From Dioscorea cayenensis subsp. rotundata (taxonomy: Eukaryota > Streptophyta > Magnoliopsida > Dioscoreales > Dioscoreaceae), in NCBI RefSeq assembly GCF_009730915.1, contig NC_052489.1, positions 2,135,622 to 2,199,621 of the forward strand: a stretch of DNA of 64,000 nt, in the 5' to 3' direction. Shown here one piece after another: positions 26,462 to 38,761 of the stretch. The position numbers and the translations under genes were made by a program. The first letter of the stretch is position 1; every line of letters starts with the position of its first letter. The notes under the pieces were generated by a model that did not search any database, was not told where the DNA came from, and saw only the letters and a program-made list of their open reading frames with translations.

Positions 26462-28570
26462 CGGAGACGAGAAGGCGAGAAGCTCACCGGCGCCCACCAC
26501 CGCTTCCCTTCGCGAAGGAGGAGGAGGAGGTGGGGGAACTTTGGGAATTCCCAAAATGCGAAAGCTACTCCACACTTACAAAATCTCTTCCTTTTGAACA
26601 AGTGATGGTTTTTTTTCATTTTAACACCCAAAATTAGTTTTTTTATTATCTTTTACTTCTCTTATTATGCAACAACTAGTTGTAAATATGTGCAAGAATT
26701 TGGACAAAACTTTAAAAGTGTAGTACATACACAAATTTTTAATTTTTAATTTTTAATTTTTTGGAGAATTTTGCAAATAACTCACTGAGTTATTTTTTAT
26801 ATTAAAGTCCCTAAAGTTTAAGATTTCCCTCTAAGTTATGGTTCTTGTTTTTTCAGACACTCCCTTGAGTTACTTTTATTATCTTTTAATTCTCATCATT
26901 ATTAAAGTTTGATGAATACAATGAATATGTATGTTTGGGAAATCAAAAAGGCTGCATACATACATATAAAAGCACGGTTCTGGGTAAATCTATAGATTTT
27001 AAATCTATAGGCATCTCACGGTGACCATGTAGTACTTAATACTATTTGACAAAGTAACAATATAGTACTCTTTCCGTTTATTTTTATATGTTATAAATCC
27101 ATATTTTTTTATCGGTCATTTTTTAACATCAAGAAGCATAATTATTCTTAACATTCTATTCAATTCTTTTCTTGAAATTAAATATGAGAGAGAAATGTGA
27201 ATACATAAATTAGAGGTAATTTTAGAAAAATAACTACTTTTTATTAAATTTTGTGAAATAACTAAGTTTCTTGGTATGTGAGATTCGGTTAAGCAGATAA
27301 AAAGGAACGGAAGGAGTAACTAACAATAAACTCACTATTCTACAAATAGTAGTTGTTACATTAATAATAACTGCCATCAAATGTTTCTTAATTTTAACCT
27401 AAAAAACACGTACTATATATATGTGTATATTAAATTTTAGTTATCTAAGATATTGAGATATAGAATATTCACAATAAAAAAATTGTATTATTGTCCCCTA
27501 TTGTTAGAGGTTTTTTTTTTAAAAAAAATATATATATTATATTTAATAAAAAAAAATACAAAAAATACATATTTTGGTTATTATTTACCAAAATATACAC
27601 AAATGCATGAAACTCCGTTTCACGAGTTTTTCAAATAAAAAATAAACTCTCAAAGTATTTACCGTTTTTCAAATTTATAGATAAAACAAGTATTTGTTTT
27701 ATCAGTTTCATGTGTGTATGTGCACTTTGGTAAATAATAGCTAAAATACATATTTTGATTTTTTTTTAATATAATATTTAAAAAAAAGTATAAATGACTT
27801 GTTCATACTTTTATGAAAAATAATTACTTACTTTTTTTTTACAAAAGTTGTAAATGCTCCCTAGTTTACGGTGTGTTTACCCAGAACTCCTTTACTTCAA
27901 ACATTGTTGTCTATTTATCTGTATAAAAGTTCTCTAAGGTTGTTTTTTTAATACTATATGCCCTAGAATAATAGCTATTTTTTTATATATTTTGGAAATA
28001 AATAACTTTTCAATATATCCTTTCTAAAAGTTAGATTTTTTTTTTTTTAAATATCCTTTCTTTTTTATCAATTTTTGGCCACTATGATCCAAAGTTCAGG
28101 TTATGTAATTAACTTTTTCAATTTTTGTCACAAATTCTACAACTACTCATACAAAGTTTTTAACAGTTATATATATTGCTTAAAATTTTAGAGCCTTTTT
28201 AAATAGTTGCACACTCTAGATTAATAAGGATTTTTTTATTATTATTGCATAATTAAAAATATTATTTTATTTAATAAGTCAATAGACAATGGAATACTTG
28301 ATACCAAGATGAGTATAATAGATATCTAAATATTTACATAATTTTTTTTTATAGGGTTATGATGTAAATAAGCAATTTCTGTTGGTATAATAGCAAACAA
28401 CTTCAAGGGGCACATAATTTTATATACAGGGAAAGTGTAATCTGGCCGTTCATAGGACATTCCGAGATTATTTAAAGTAAGAGAGAAGATTGAGAGGAGA
28501 GAGATAGGAACAATCTGATAGATAAACAGTGTAATAAACAGTGACCAACCATGGCATTTGTTCCAAACGG
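26462..28570. other. AT-rich intergenic region, no gene seen
   Basis: Starts with the GC-richer leader and promoter of the RING-CH gene (to about 26600). The rest is poly-A/T-rich with only short frames. Confidence 0.5.
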
Positions 28571-28830
28571 GTTGATGTGATGTTCTGTGATTTTTCTGTA
28601 GGCTTAGTAGAAATGGATTTTAATGGTTGAGATTGAATTGTCTATGCTCATATTGATTGAATGGTTGAGATAAAAATATTGTGCATCCTATTTTTCACGG
28701 GTTAGTGTGTGTTATTTGATTTTTCTATAGGTTTAGTAAAAATAAATTTCAATGGTTAAGATTGTTTCAGTTAATGTGGTTATATTGATTGAATGGTTGA
28801 GATGAATATACTGTGCATCTCATTTTATTG
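28571..28830 (+). repeat. two-copy diverged tandem repeat, about 130 bp per unit
   Basis: Unit 1 (28571-28700) and unit 2 (28701-28830) share ordered blocks: TGATTTTTCT-TAGG-TTAGTA, CAATGGTT/TAATGGTT-AGATTG, then ATATTGATTGAATGGTTGAG and a TGTGCATC end. A partial third copy may continue near 28830-28870 (GAAAATGCGGTGTATATCC). Confidence 0.75.
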
Positions 28831-29604
28831 AAAGTTGAAATGAAAATGCGGTGTATATCCGACAGATTTCATGAATATTATTAGTCACTGTCAAAATTTA
28901 TAATGGCTGAATAGTCATACTTTAATTCTAACTCTGTTTTATATGTATAATTCCTTGTTATAATGGAGGTTGCACTGGGTACAGTTGTTATCAAGTGGAG
29001 GCCAGATGTTGACAAAGACAAAATTGTTATCTAGTTAGGGTTGTTTGTAGGATATAAATATTTTTATATAAAATAATTAATGTTAAAAAAAAAAATTTAC
29101 CAGAGAGAGAAATTTACATTGATTATTGTTAATTATTGTTGCTTGTCAATTGTTTGTAATAATTATAGATTCTGTGGTGTGGTGACTGTCAAAAAGAACC
29201 TAAATTTTTACAGACTTAACTTAAAATTTTTGAGATTTAGAATTGATAGAACAGACAAATAATCAATCTATTTTTAACAATTATATGATAGAAAACCTAT
29301 TTCATTTTCTATCATCTTCTTATTCTATTTTTTTACCAAAAAAATATTATTTATAGATGTTTTTTTGGTTTTTTCTTGAAAATAATGATACTGGGGCTCA
29401 ATGATACTAAAATAAACTTCAAGTAGTAATCCAACACATGATGTCATGGGCCCATAAATAGGTTTAGTCTCAAATCAGTTATGTACTAGAGAGGTCATGG
29501 GCTTGTAAGTGATTGGGCAATTCTCCCTTTCAAATTAGTCTTTTTTGAAATGTGGACCCAGCCGTCTACAATGAAGATGGAACTTTCTATCTTAAAAACT
29601 TGGT

Positions 29605-30090
29605 CCATGTGGGTGTATTCGATCGAGTTCGAATTGAACAGTAATCTACTCGAGCTCGAGCTCAGTTAAAAACTCACTGTTCGATACTGGGCTCGAACTC
29701 AATTGAGTTTTGTTTTTGAAATTCGAACTCGACTCGATACATAAATTGAGCTACTTGAATTCACTCGATTAATCTCGATAAAAGCTAACAAACTATGTTT
29801 AATCACAGATATTTTTATACCCGAGCTCGAACTCGAGCTTGAACTCAGTTATATATATATATATATATATATAATAAACTAATATATAATATATACGCAC
29901 AAATACAACTACTTGATTAAGCTCGCAAGCACTCAAGTCAAGCATTAAGATATTCAAACTCGGCTTACTCAACTACTTGAGCTACTCGAGCTCAACTCAA
30001 CTATAAGCGAGTCGAGTTCGAACTTTCCCCAAACCAAACTCAAATAGCTTATAAGTAGTAGTGTAATCATTTACACCCCTATTTGTGAGG
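29605..30090. mobile_element. candidate non-autonomous DNA transposon rich in CTCGAG/GAGCTC
   Basis: GGGTGTATTCGATCGAGTTCGAA at the left and a right end whose complement starts GGGGTGTAAATGATTACAC bound a segment packed with CGAGCTCGAACTCGAGC-like words in both orientations. This word pattern is widespread in plant genomes and is usually carried by non-autonomous DNA elements. I could not define a target duplication. A TA run splits the centre (about 29850-29873). Confidence 0.45.
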
Positions 30091-30698
30091 AAAACTAACA
30101 TAATTAATATAGTTGTTTTCAAGATGCCTCATTTTCAAATAAATAAATAAATAAAACAAAATAAATATAAAACAGAGAAAACATTAATAAATTGTGAAAA
30201 TACTCTAGTACCCCTCATTGATTAACAGTAATCGGAAAAGTTAGAATGAGAATTCTCAAACAATTTACCCTTGTCTGTATTCCTAACTCAGTCTCAATGC
30301 ATACCTCAACAAATGTAAGCTACCCAATCAGTTTGCAATCTATAATATAAAATCACAATATAAATTTGATAAACAAACTAATTGACAGCAGGATACATTG
30401 ATAAACATGGAGAAAACATATTCATAAACATCTTTGAACTTCATATCAGAGATGAAATGCTCATTGTTTCACATAGTTAACCTGGCATATGCCTAAAAGG
30501 ATCATAAACTCTCTAATTGATAGATAAAATAGTACACAGGTACATAGTGCATATCCTAAGGTGTTTTTCAACACCATTGCAAATAAGAAAATTTAAAGTT
30601 AGGAACAAGAGGGAAAGAAGAACAAGGAAATCATCTCTAGAGTAAGAAGAACAAAGGAAGCATTGAGACTTGATTTTTATAAAAAAAAGAGTTGATGA
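30091..30698. other. AT-rich spacer and 3' flank of the acidic-protein gene
   Basis: AT-rich up to about 30230. More balanced sequence from 30240 to 30698 is probably the 3' UTR of the minus-strand acidic gene. No other gene is seen. Confidence 0.45.
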
Positions 30699-31120
30699 TC
30701 ACTTCTTCCTCTTCTTCGGGGGTTGAAGCGCCTCCTCATCCTCATCGTCTTCTTCCTCTTCGTTAGGTTGTTCTTCATCAGCCTCCTCTTCAGCCCCGTC
30801 GTCTCCATCGTCCCCACCATCATCATCGTCATCATCTTCATCATCGTCATCATCATCGCATTATCATTATCATCATCATCATTATCATCCTCAGGTTCTT
30901 CCTCTTCATCCTCTCCGTTCTCCTCACCTCCAGCATCTCCACCGGTGTTTTTCTTGCTGGTATTGTTAGGCTTCTCATAGCCACCTTCATCTTCCCCGGA
31001 GCCATCATCTCCGCCTTCCCCAAAGACACCTTCATCATCCTCGTCCCCATCCCTGTCATCATCGCCATCATCGTCATCAGCATCAACAGGCTCAGACTTG
31101 CCCTTGTTCCGCCTCGTCAT
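30699..31120 (-). CDS. short, extremely acidic nuclear-type protein, one-base frame break
   Basis: The exon opens at 31156 after a TTCAG acceptor; the likely start is ATG 31120 (MTRRNKGKSEPVDADDDD). The protein is dominated by Asp, Glu and Gly. In the sequence as given, the acidic frame runs 87 codons to 30860 and then turns into a Met/Lys/Arg-rich frame ending at 30677. The acidic frame resumes one base out of register from 30857 and ends EALQPPKKRKK at the TGA 30701-30699. One extra base near 30858 would give a continuous 140-residue acidic protein ending in a basic, NLS-like tail. Its acidic composition with a lysine tail is like plant proteins often named prothymosin- or VHS3-like, with no established function. 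The break lies in a GAT repeat, so a sequencing or assembly slip is as likely as a true mutation. Confidence 0.6.
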
Positions 31121-31156
31121 CTGAAACTCTGGTTGGTTGTAAAACCCAAAAGAATC

Positions 31157-32652
31157 CTGAATGTAGAACAATCAAATGTGAGGGTAAACAAGCACATCAT
31201 ACGGAAATTTAACAAAAACCAGTTCATTCTTAGAGACATTTCCAACATGAACATTTTGCTACCAGCATTTTTGACTTTTCGGTTGGGTTTGGGTCGTGAC
31301 ATGCACCTAAAACACTGTCCCTCTAAAAAATCAAAATTTTCCATTACAAAAAGGCTCAAACAAATCAAATAAAAAACAACACAACTTCCATTTTCCTTAA
31401 AAATTTTGATGGTATCCAATACTCATCAGACATTACACATTTGCATTATGAGCACATACAGCAAAAGTTTCACCCATTAATTGGTTCAATCCCCTAGAGA
31501 ACAACTCAAACAAGCGCACTTCTAAAGCAATGAGAATCTCTAAACACATTGCTTGAAAGGAATTAAGTCGATTCACACAAGCACTGCTACTACTAACACA
31601 AGTTTAGAATATTTAACTCTAAACAAGCTCCAACATTTTCCGGTATAGGAATGTGACACAGTAGTAGATACACAAATCAATTGAAAAGAGAAATTTTGGA
31701 AATTTTTATTATCTGCTCAGACATAAAGTTTCAAGTATTTATATAGTAATGCAAACCCTAAAAATACAACAAAGTCTTTGGAAAAATAATAAAATAAAAT
31801 AAAGACATAAATAAAATAAACTAAAAGGCTATAAAAACAAAAATCCTCATACATCAATTGATTAGTGTATCTGTTGAGTCAGAATGAACCTTAAACAAAA
31901 GATTTAACTCTTAAGTTTATACCTTTGTTTTTTCTTTGGTCATTTAATCGTTCAACTCAAAACAATTTAACTGTTAAAAAAAATATATTCCCATCCAAAA
32001 AAGTTATATGATCTTGAAATAAAACATACATATATATATATATATATACAAAAAGCCAAAACTAAAAGTGCATTTATAGTCAACTAACAAGAGCAAAGTA
32101 CACAAACTAATGAACTACATAATAATTAATTATAGCTCATAACAATTTACTATGGTCACTGTATTTCAAATAAACACCTGATCTTAGTGCAAAGTAGAAT
32201 ACACTCAAAACTACGGATTTTCACACACTAGTACAAGATCTGCACTTACAAAATTTTCAAAGTAATAAATTGAATTCATTGGTGATTAACATGATTAAAA
32301 AAAACACACACATACATCATTTAAAAAAATAATAATAAGAAGAAAAGTCTAAACCCATCAATAATTTAAACTCAAATCACAAGCAAGCTCAATTAACTAA
32401 TTAATTAATTAATAGAAATTAGGAATATAGGAGGACCACAGCTTTTAAAGCGTGGAGGGATTACAATAATAATTTTTATTTAATTCATACAAGCTTCGAA
32501 TCTAAGTCAAGCATCTGCCTGACACGTGTCCCAGAGAACATTCTACATCGAACTGGAGTACGATAGCACGTGCGTAGCACGCCGTATTCACCCTATATTT
32601 TAAATAAAAAAACCCTAAACGAGTATCATAATCAAGCATCTTAAAAGATATC

Positions 32653-32690
<38 letters not shown>

Positions 32691-33860
32691 GGAAAGAGTG
32701 GGCGTGTATGAAAGACGAAACGGGGGTGAAAATATCAAGGGAATATTCCCGAAATATTCGAGATTCTCTTAAAAAAAAAGGGCACCGGGTTCTCGGCACG
32801 ATAGAGAGAAAGGGGGCCAAAACATAAAAACAGGGTGATGCTTTATCCGAGGTGGGGCCCAGTCCGGAATTCAAATCCAATCACAAATTTCATTGGATTC
32901 CGTTTTCAGTTCCGGACCAGAGAGGACAACGGATGGAATAGAGAGAAGGAAGGGGGTTTGGGAGGTAAGCTTACCGGGTTTGGGAGGTGAGCTTTGGTGG
33001 AGGCGGTGGGGGCGGTTACTGCACCGCAGCCAACAGGTGATTCACCGGTGAAGGTTAGTGGGCCCGGGTGAGCGAACGCCGGCGCAAGCGTTTCCATCAT
33101 GGACGGTTGTGATTACGTGTCGATAAATCCTGGAGAGCAGGACGAAATCGTGACCGTTAGTTCTGAACTCTGAATAAACTTTTAAAAAAAATCTGATTTT
33201 TTATTTTTTATTTTTTTATTTTCCGTTTTCGCTAAAAATTTTTTTTTCAAAAATTTGTAATGACGAAAGTGCCCAGACAAATATCAAAAATCACGACAAA
33301 AAAGCGATAGAAGACACAGAATCTTTCTGGGCAGAGAAGGGTATATAGGTCAAATTAGTAGACCGTTAGAGAATCGACAAAATTTTTTCTCTAGAACACA
33401 CAAAATAACTTTTTTATTTAAAATTTAAAAAAAAAACCTAAAAAAATATATACGGTTAAAAAACTAAAAAAAAAATGTGAAAAAAAGGTTTCTAACAAGG
33501 AATCAACGAAGAACAAAACAGAGGAAAAGGGGATGAATCGGAAGGAAAAACCTAAAAAAATAAAATAAAATTCAACAAAAACAAAGAAAAACAATAATAA
33601 ATCGTTCAAAAACCTCAAAAAAGGGAAAAAACCAACAAAAACCTCAGGATTTAACAAGGAAAACAAAAGATCTGGGAAGCCAAGAAGAAAGCGAGGAGAT
33701 CCGGAGTACCTGAACGCGAGGAAGGAGAAGAGAAGGTGAATCTAAAGGATTTCCGGCGAGAGGAGGAAGAGCTTCATCCTGGACCGTTGGATTGCGATCT
33801 GGATCTTGATCAGAGAGCGGAGAAGTGGGAGCGAGGTCTATGAATGAAGTAGTTTACTTG
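31157..33860 (-). other. putative 5' intron(s), leader and promoter of the acidic-protein gene
   Basis: A GC-richer block at about 33710-33860 reads on the minus strand as a typical CT-rich plant leader ending CGTTCAG|GTACTCC, which would make it a non-coding first exon. It contains a 12-codon upstream frame (MKLFLLSPEIL). A second block, 32975-33129, lies between a CTCTCCAG acceptor and a CCCG|GTAAGC donor. It could be an alternative coding exon (METLAPAFAHPGP), since it joins in frame to the exon at 31156. The remainder is AT-rich with no coding signal. Transcript data are needed to choose between these. Confidence 0.4.
32653..32690. repeat. TAA microsatellite
   Basis: About 12 perfect TAA units. 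Confidence 0.95.
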
Positions 33861-33916
33861 AGAAGCGGAAAGGCTCACAATTTTTCCTTTTTTTTTGGGG
33901 GAAAAAGATGAGAACC

Positions 33917-33942
33917 CGGGCAGTTCGGGCAGTTCGGGCAGG
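33917..33942. repeat. 9-bp tandem repeat, nearly three copies
   Basis: CGGGCAGTT is repeated head to tail with the third copy incomplete, upstream of the presumed first exon of the acidic-protein gene. Confidence 0.85.
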
Positions 33943-35627
33943 CACTCTTTGAACTGGAGAAGGCTTTGGCTTCGCTGCCCGTAGAAATAGATTGGAGAAG
34001 TCGCAAGTGGGCATTAGATTAATTAAAACTTATTAATTATTATTAATTACTAATTATTAATTAATTATTAAGCACCCTCATCTCACCTCTCACCTCACCT
34101 CACCTCCTCTAATTAATGAGGTCCTTTCTTTTCTTTTTTTTACTAATTAATTACCCCTTTTTTTAATTACTATATTTCAATGTGGTACCCCACACTCACC
34201 TTTCCAAAATTTATTAGCTTTCAAAGTTTCAACCTCTATTATTATTATTATTATTATTTTTTATTATTATTTATTGTTTATTGTTTTCTCAACAAACCTC
34301 AATTGAATAAACCATTAATCAAACAATTTCCTTGTGTTTTTTTTTTTTTTACATTTGTACCCATCTAAAAACAAGTAAATTGGATCTCTACACCAAATTA
34401 CTATTTGTAAATATATTTTTCAAATATATATTTTTTTACTGGTAATATGGGTGAAGAAGTTTTATAAGATAAATTTGGACTTGGGTTAATCATTGATTGC
34501 AATGCAGGGCAGACCTTTCTGAAGCTAAGAGTTGGTGGGGCCCATTTTGGATGGAGTTTAAAAGTTAGTGTGGATGGAATAGGATTCGATGTGGGGTCCA
34601 TCTTTAGGTATGATATTTTTTTTTTAACCATGGTGATTAATAAGTTAAACTATGGTTAAAGTTTCTCTTTGGGTTGGTCCATGTTGGTGGGTTAGTTAAG
34701 CAGCAAACAACGGATATGTCCTTTTTATTCACTCTTTTGTTACTTTGCGCTCGCCCACCGTTAACTTTCCTTATTTAATAATAATAATACAGTTATGTAG
34801 TATTTATTTACCTAATATATAAACATATATAAATACTTTATATATATATTAATAAATAAATAAGCCAAGTCTATAATTTGGTTTTTAGAAAACTACAAGC
34901 GATTTTTATGAAGAGATGTCAAAGCGACAAATAGATATAAATATACATAAATTATATTGGCTTAATAAGCTCTAAGAATTAATCTCATATTATATAACAC
35001 TGAAAGAGAAAAGTGCATAACTTTCACGAGAGTCATTGTGCATTTATGAGTTAGAGAGCTCTAAGTCTAGGACCCCGACACCTGAGAACAATATACAACT
35101 TACATTTATGTTCTTAAAGATTGAAAATGTTTTAGTTTGGATTTTAAGAGTAAAAATTTAAATTATTGTTGAATTTAGATCTTATAAATGTAAATATTTG
35201 TTGAAAATTTTATTTTATACCGATACAAAGACAAGCCACAAGATCCTCATTCTAGATCTTTAGTTTGAGATTAGGAGTGAAATAAAATACCAACTGCTTT
35301 TATGTTGGTACGATGGTATTTAATTCAGATTTAAAATGTAAAAATTATTATTTTAGTTTATTTTGGATTTTTTGTTTTTATAAGATATAGATTGGTTTTG
35401 TATGGACTGAATTGTATTATTTTTTTTAATAATTATCCACATTATGTTTTTTGTTTTTTTTCAACACTTCAAATTTGTGGCTATGAACTTCTGGGTTATG
35501 CCATGTAGATATATATTTAGATTATTTTTAAATTATCAGAAATTTATATTTCATTTTTAAATTTTAAATGGAATGGGTAATTCTTTTTTTCCCCCTGAAA
35601 TCTCGATGTTAACATCTTTTATTCTTT

Positions 35628-35629
<2 letters not shown>

Positions 35630-35688
<59 letters not shown>
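35630..35688. repeat. long AT dinucleotide microsatellite
   Basis: About 29 uninterrupted AT units, self-complementary and able to form a cruciform; such runs are highly length-variable. Confidence 0.97.
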
Positions 35689-35691
<3 letters not shown>

Positions 35692-36430
35692 CCTGTCTCA
35701 ATCATCAACATAAACATACATGCATATATAAGTTATATCATAAATTAAATACATAAATATTAATGTTTTGTAGGGTACACCCAACTAAACATAATATTTT
35801 CATTGCTGTAAATATAATCATTAAATGCCTGAAAAACTTAAAATTTATATTTATTTTATCATATTTATTAATTTAAATTATTCACCTGCGCAAATTTATT
35901 AAAAATGTATCAATATGTAGATATATTTTCCGCTTCAAACTGTTTTACCAGGGAAAATCAAAATAAAATAAAATGAAATGAAAAAGGAGACTTGGCGTCT
36001 TGGCCTTTAAAAAAAATTAAGTTTAAAAATCTAATTACGTTTGGAGGGTCAACAGATACCTGAGGTGAGCGTAAACAACGCTGAGTCAATAGAGAGTTCA
36101 GCTTTTTTAAGTGTTTTTTGTCGTTTAGCGGTGTTTATACTCGAGTGGATACATATTAATCCCGTTTTATAAAGAATTCAGGTCCGGATTTCACACTCAA
36201 CGGTCACAGGTACTTACTCGTCCACGTGACACGCGCGTGAGAGTGATGTGGTAGGGTGAGTGGTTTGTGGTCACGTGACTCGCACCTGACTCTCTTTAAT
36301 ACTTAGATATTTTTTAATTTAATATTTTAAAATTTTAAAATTCAATGGAACACCGCTACATAAAGAATGCCAGACAGAACCCAGTAAACCATAGAGAAAA
36401 AAATAAATATTTAATAATTCATTTAAACCA

Positions 36431-36625
36431 ACGGCCTTTGGGATCGATTGAGTATCGGTCGCCCTTTCGTAGAGGCTGTTCGTTTTCGGGGAGGGACTCG
36501 AGATCGAACCTCATGTCCCCTACTGCAGTGATGGCACGTGGGTCGGCGTTGAGCCTGCTTCCTCAGCGTCTAGCGTTTTCGGGTTTCTGGTCATTGTCGC
36601 TTTCTCAAAAAAATAATAATAATAA
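36431..36625 (+). repeat. GC-rich island with an A/T-tailed end, possible retroposon fragment
   Basis: About 180 bases of balanced, CpG-containing sequence stand out in AT-rich DNA and end in an AAT run (36609-36632). A B-box-like GATCGAACCTC lies near 36511. A tail of short A-rich repeats after an unrelated insert is typical of a SINE or other retroposed fragment, but no family is recognised and no target duplication was found. Confidence 0.3.
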
Positions 36626-36632
36626 TAATAAT

Positions 36633-38631
36633 TCATTTAAATAATATATTGTTATTATTCACACTCTTATTAGGTTAATTTTAAGATAGGTCATTGAACT
36701 TTGCTCATCTTTAATTTTATTACCGTATTTTAATTTATATTAAATGAATTATTCAAGTTTATTTTATTTCACCAGGTAATCACCAGAATAATTCTGACCC
36801 CAGTTACTTACATGATCACCAGAAAATCCTAGTCATCTACGCCGGGTCATGTCATTGATCTCAAGTGGGATAATGACTCAGCAAACTTATGCCTTCTCAG
36901 TTTTTTTTTCTTTGAAAGCCCATTGGAGAACTCTCTAACCAAGTGAAATAATTTAATATTTATTTTTTTTTAATATTTTCCTACTGTATATAATTTTTAA
37001 AATATCATCGACTATTTTTGTTGATAAATTTAATTTATTTGAATATCATTGGGGTATTAGCACTAGAGTTATGGATTTAGTTTTTGTCTTTAATACCTGC
37101 ACAAAGTTATATCTCTGCAAAGTATTTGGTTTTGTATATTACTGGTAATGTTATTGAACAACTGTAAAATTTTTAGTTAGATACTCAGTTAATTTTGAAT
37201 CTTACAAAAATAAAGATTAGATAATTTGTTTGTTTATTTAGATGCTTATTATAAATTTTTAGTGTATAACGAGATAAGCTTTAATTCCCCTTATAATTAA
37301 AATGGCACATAAAGAACTTCGTTTACCTGGTATACAACATCTTAACCTTTTCAAGTTATTTTAAATTATTTTAAGTTGTTTCAAATTATTGTGATTTATT
37401 AGGATTTTTTTTTTTGCATTTTTTTAATTATTATTATTTTTTAAATCCGATTCACCAGACATTGTAGTGGGGTAATTAAGCGCAAATTATCCATTTTTTA
37501 ATTATTTTGAATTATTTATAATTATGGTGAACTTTATAAATCACTAGAATTATTTTTTTGTTTTAAAAATAAATTAGATTTTTCGAATGAGTTTTATGCA
37601 ACCACATATTTAACCTTTCAATAGATTTACTATTAATTTGTTGACACATTAGAGAGTTGCTTATAATTGCCATCTAGTATATATATATATATACACACAC
37701 ACGTTTGTGTCCTTAATATAAATCAATAATGCTAAATAAAATAACGAGTTTAGGTTTAATAATAAATATTTTTATTTATAACAATATTTTGTATTAATTA
37801 ATTTTTCTTTAATTATAAAATATTTAATTATAATTAAATTTCTCACTTTACAGTTTAATTATTATAATTAACGGTTAATTAATTAATTTTATTTATTTAT
37901 AAACATTTTAAATATCATTATTAATTTTAATTATTTAGATTAAATATTTAAATAAAATATCTTAATTTAATAATTATTGGAATTAATTATTATAATTTAA
38001 TTACTACATAAATAATTTTAAATAAAAATAAATTAGATTGGGGTAAAATGGGAATTTCTCATAAAATGAATGACCATTTGGGGTAATGGTCATTACCCTC
38101 TCAAAAGGAATCCAGAAATCCCATTACTCTCTGTGGGGTAATTAATCCCCTCTCATGGATACTCAAAAATGGATATCCATCAAATCAAAGAATAATTCCC
38201 CGATAGCGGAACCATTACTTGCTTGTAGTCAAACACTACCTTAATTTGAGTGGTTAAGACATGTCTCAACATGGACATGGTTTTTGACTCTTTAACTCTC
38301 TCCAATGAATAATTTTTATTTAATAATAAAACATAAAAAGAAATTTCTAGCCATCAGCCATGGCCCTATTTAATAATAAAAAAATATAAATTCCAATCCA
38401 ACGGTCTTGATGGCCTACCTGCTAACACAGTGTGTTCAGGTCAGGGAATGAGCGGGTCGGGCCCCGGTTCACTCAAAGACCTTGCGGGTCTGTGAGTTGA
38501 ATCAGCCCGGCCAATCATTCTTGTAGCAAAGGCCAGTTCTGGTTCAGCTTTTGGTGACCCAAAACTGATAGATCAGGCCCTCCTCTTAATCGGCTCATGC
38601 CCTTCTCTAAATTAGAAAGGAGTGTCATGCC
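36633..38631. other. AT-rich intergenic region downstream of the bZIP gene
   Basis: AT-rich from 36630 to 38040. Around 38040-38245 lies sequence ending GTAGTCAAACACTACC|TTA, which looks like one terminal repeat of a Tourist-like MITE, but the matching left end was not found. From 38400 to 38631 GC content rises; this is probably the bZIP 3' UTR and flank. Confidence 0.4.
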
Positions 38632-38726
38632 TTAAAAGTGACCGGAGCTTGTGCGCCTGAGTTGGTACTTGGGCTCTTCAAGTTCATATAATCTCATTCT
38701 CATATCATCCTCCTGTTAAATAAGAA

Positions 38727-38761
<35 letters not shown>

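Larger units (their letters stand above)
33861..36430. other. AT-rich intergenic region, no gene seen
   Basis: Includes a short GC-rich stretch with a 9-bp tandem repeat at 33917-33942, an ATT run near 34236-34260, a long AT run (listed separately) and otherwise poly-A/T-rich DNA. No coding or transposon signature was recognised. Confidence 0.5.

Noticed and set aside
26176-26631. Second minus-strand frame over the first RING-CH exon, 151 residues
   Set aside because: It is out of frame with the zinc-finger reading and has no recognisable domain.
38040-38248. Possible complete Tourist-like MITE ending GTAGTCAAACACTACC
   Set aside because: The right end with TTA is clear, but no matching left end was found, so boundaries cannot be given.
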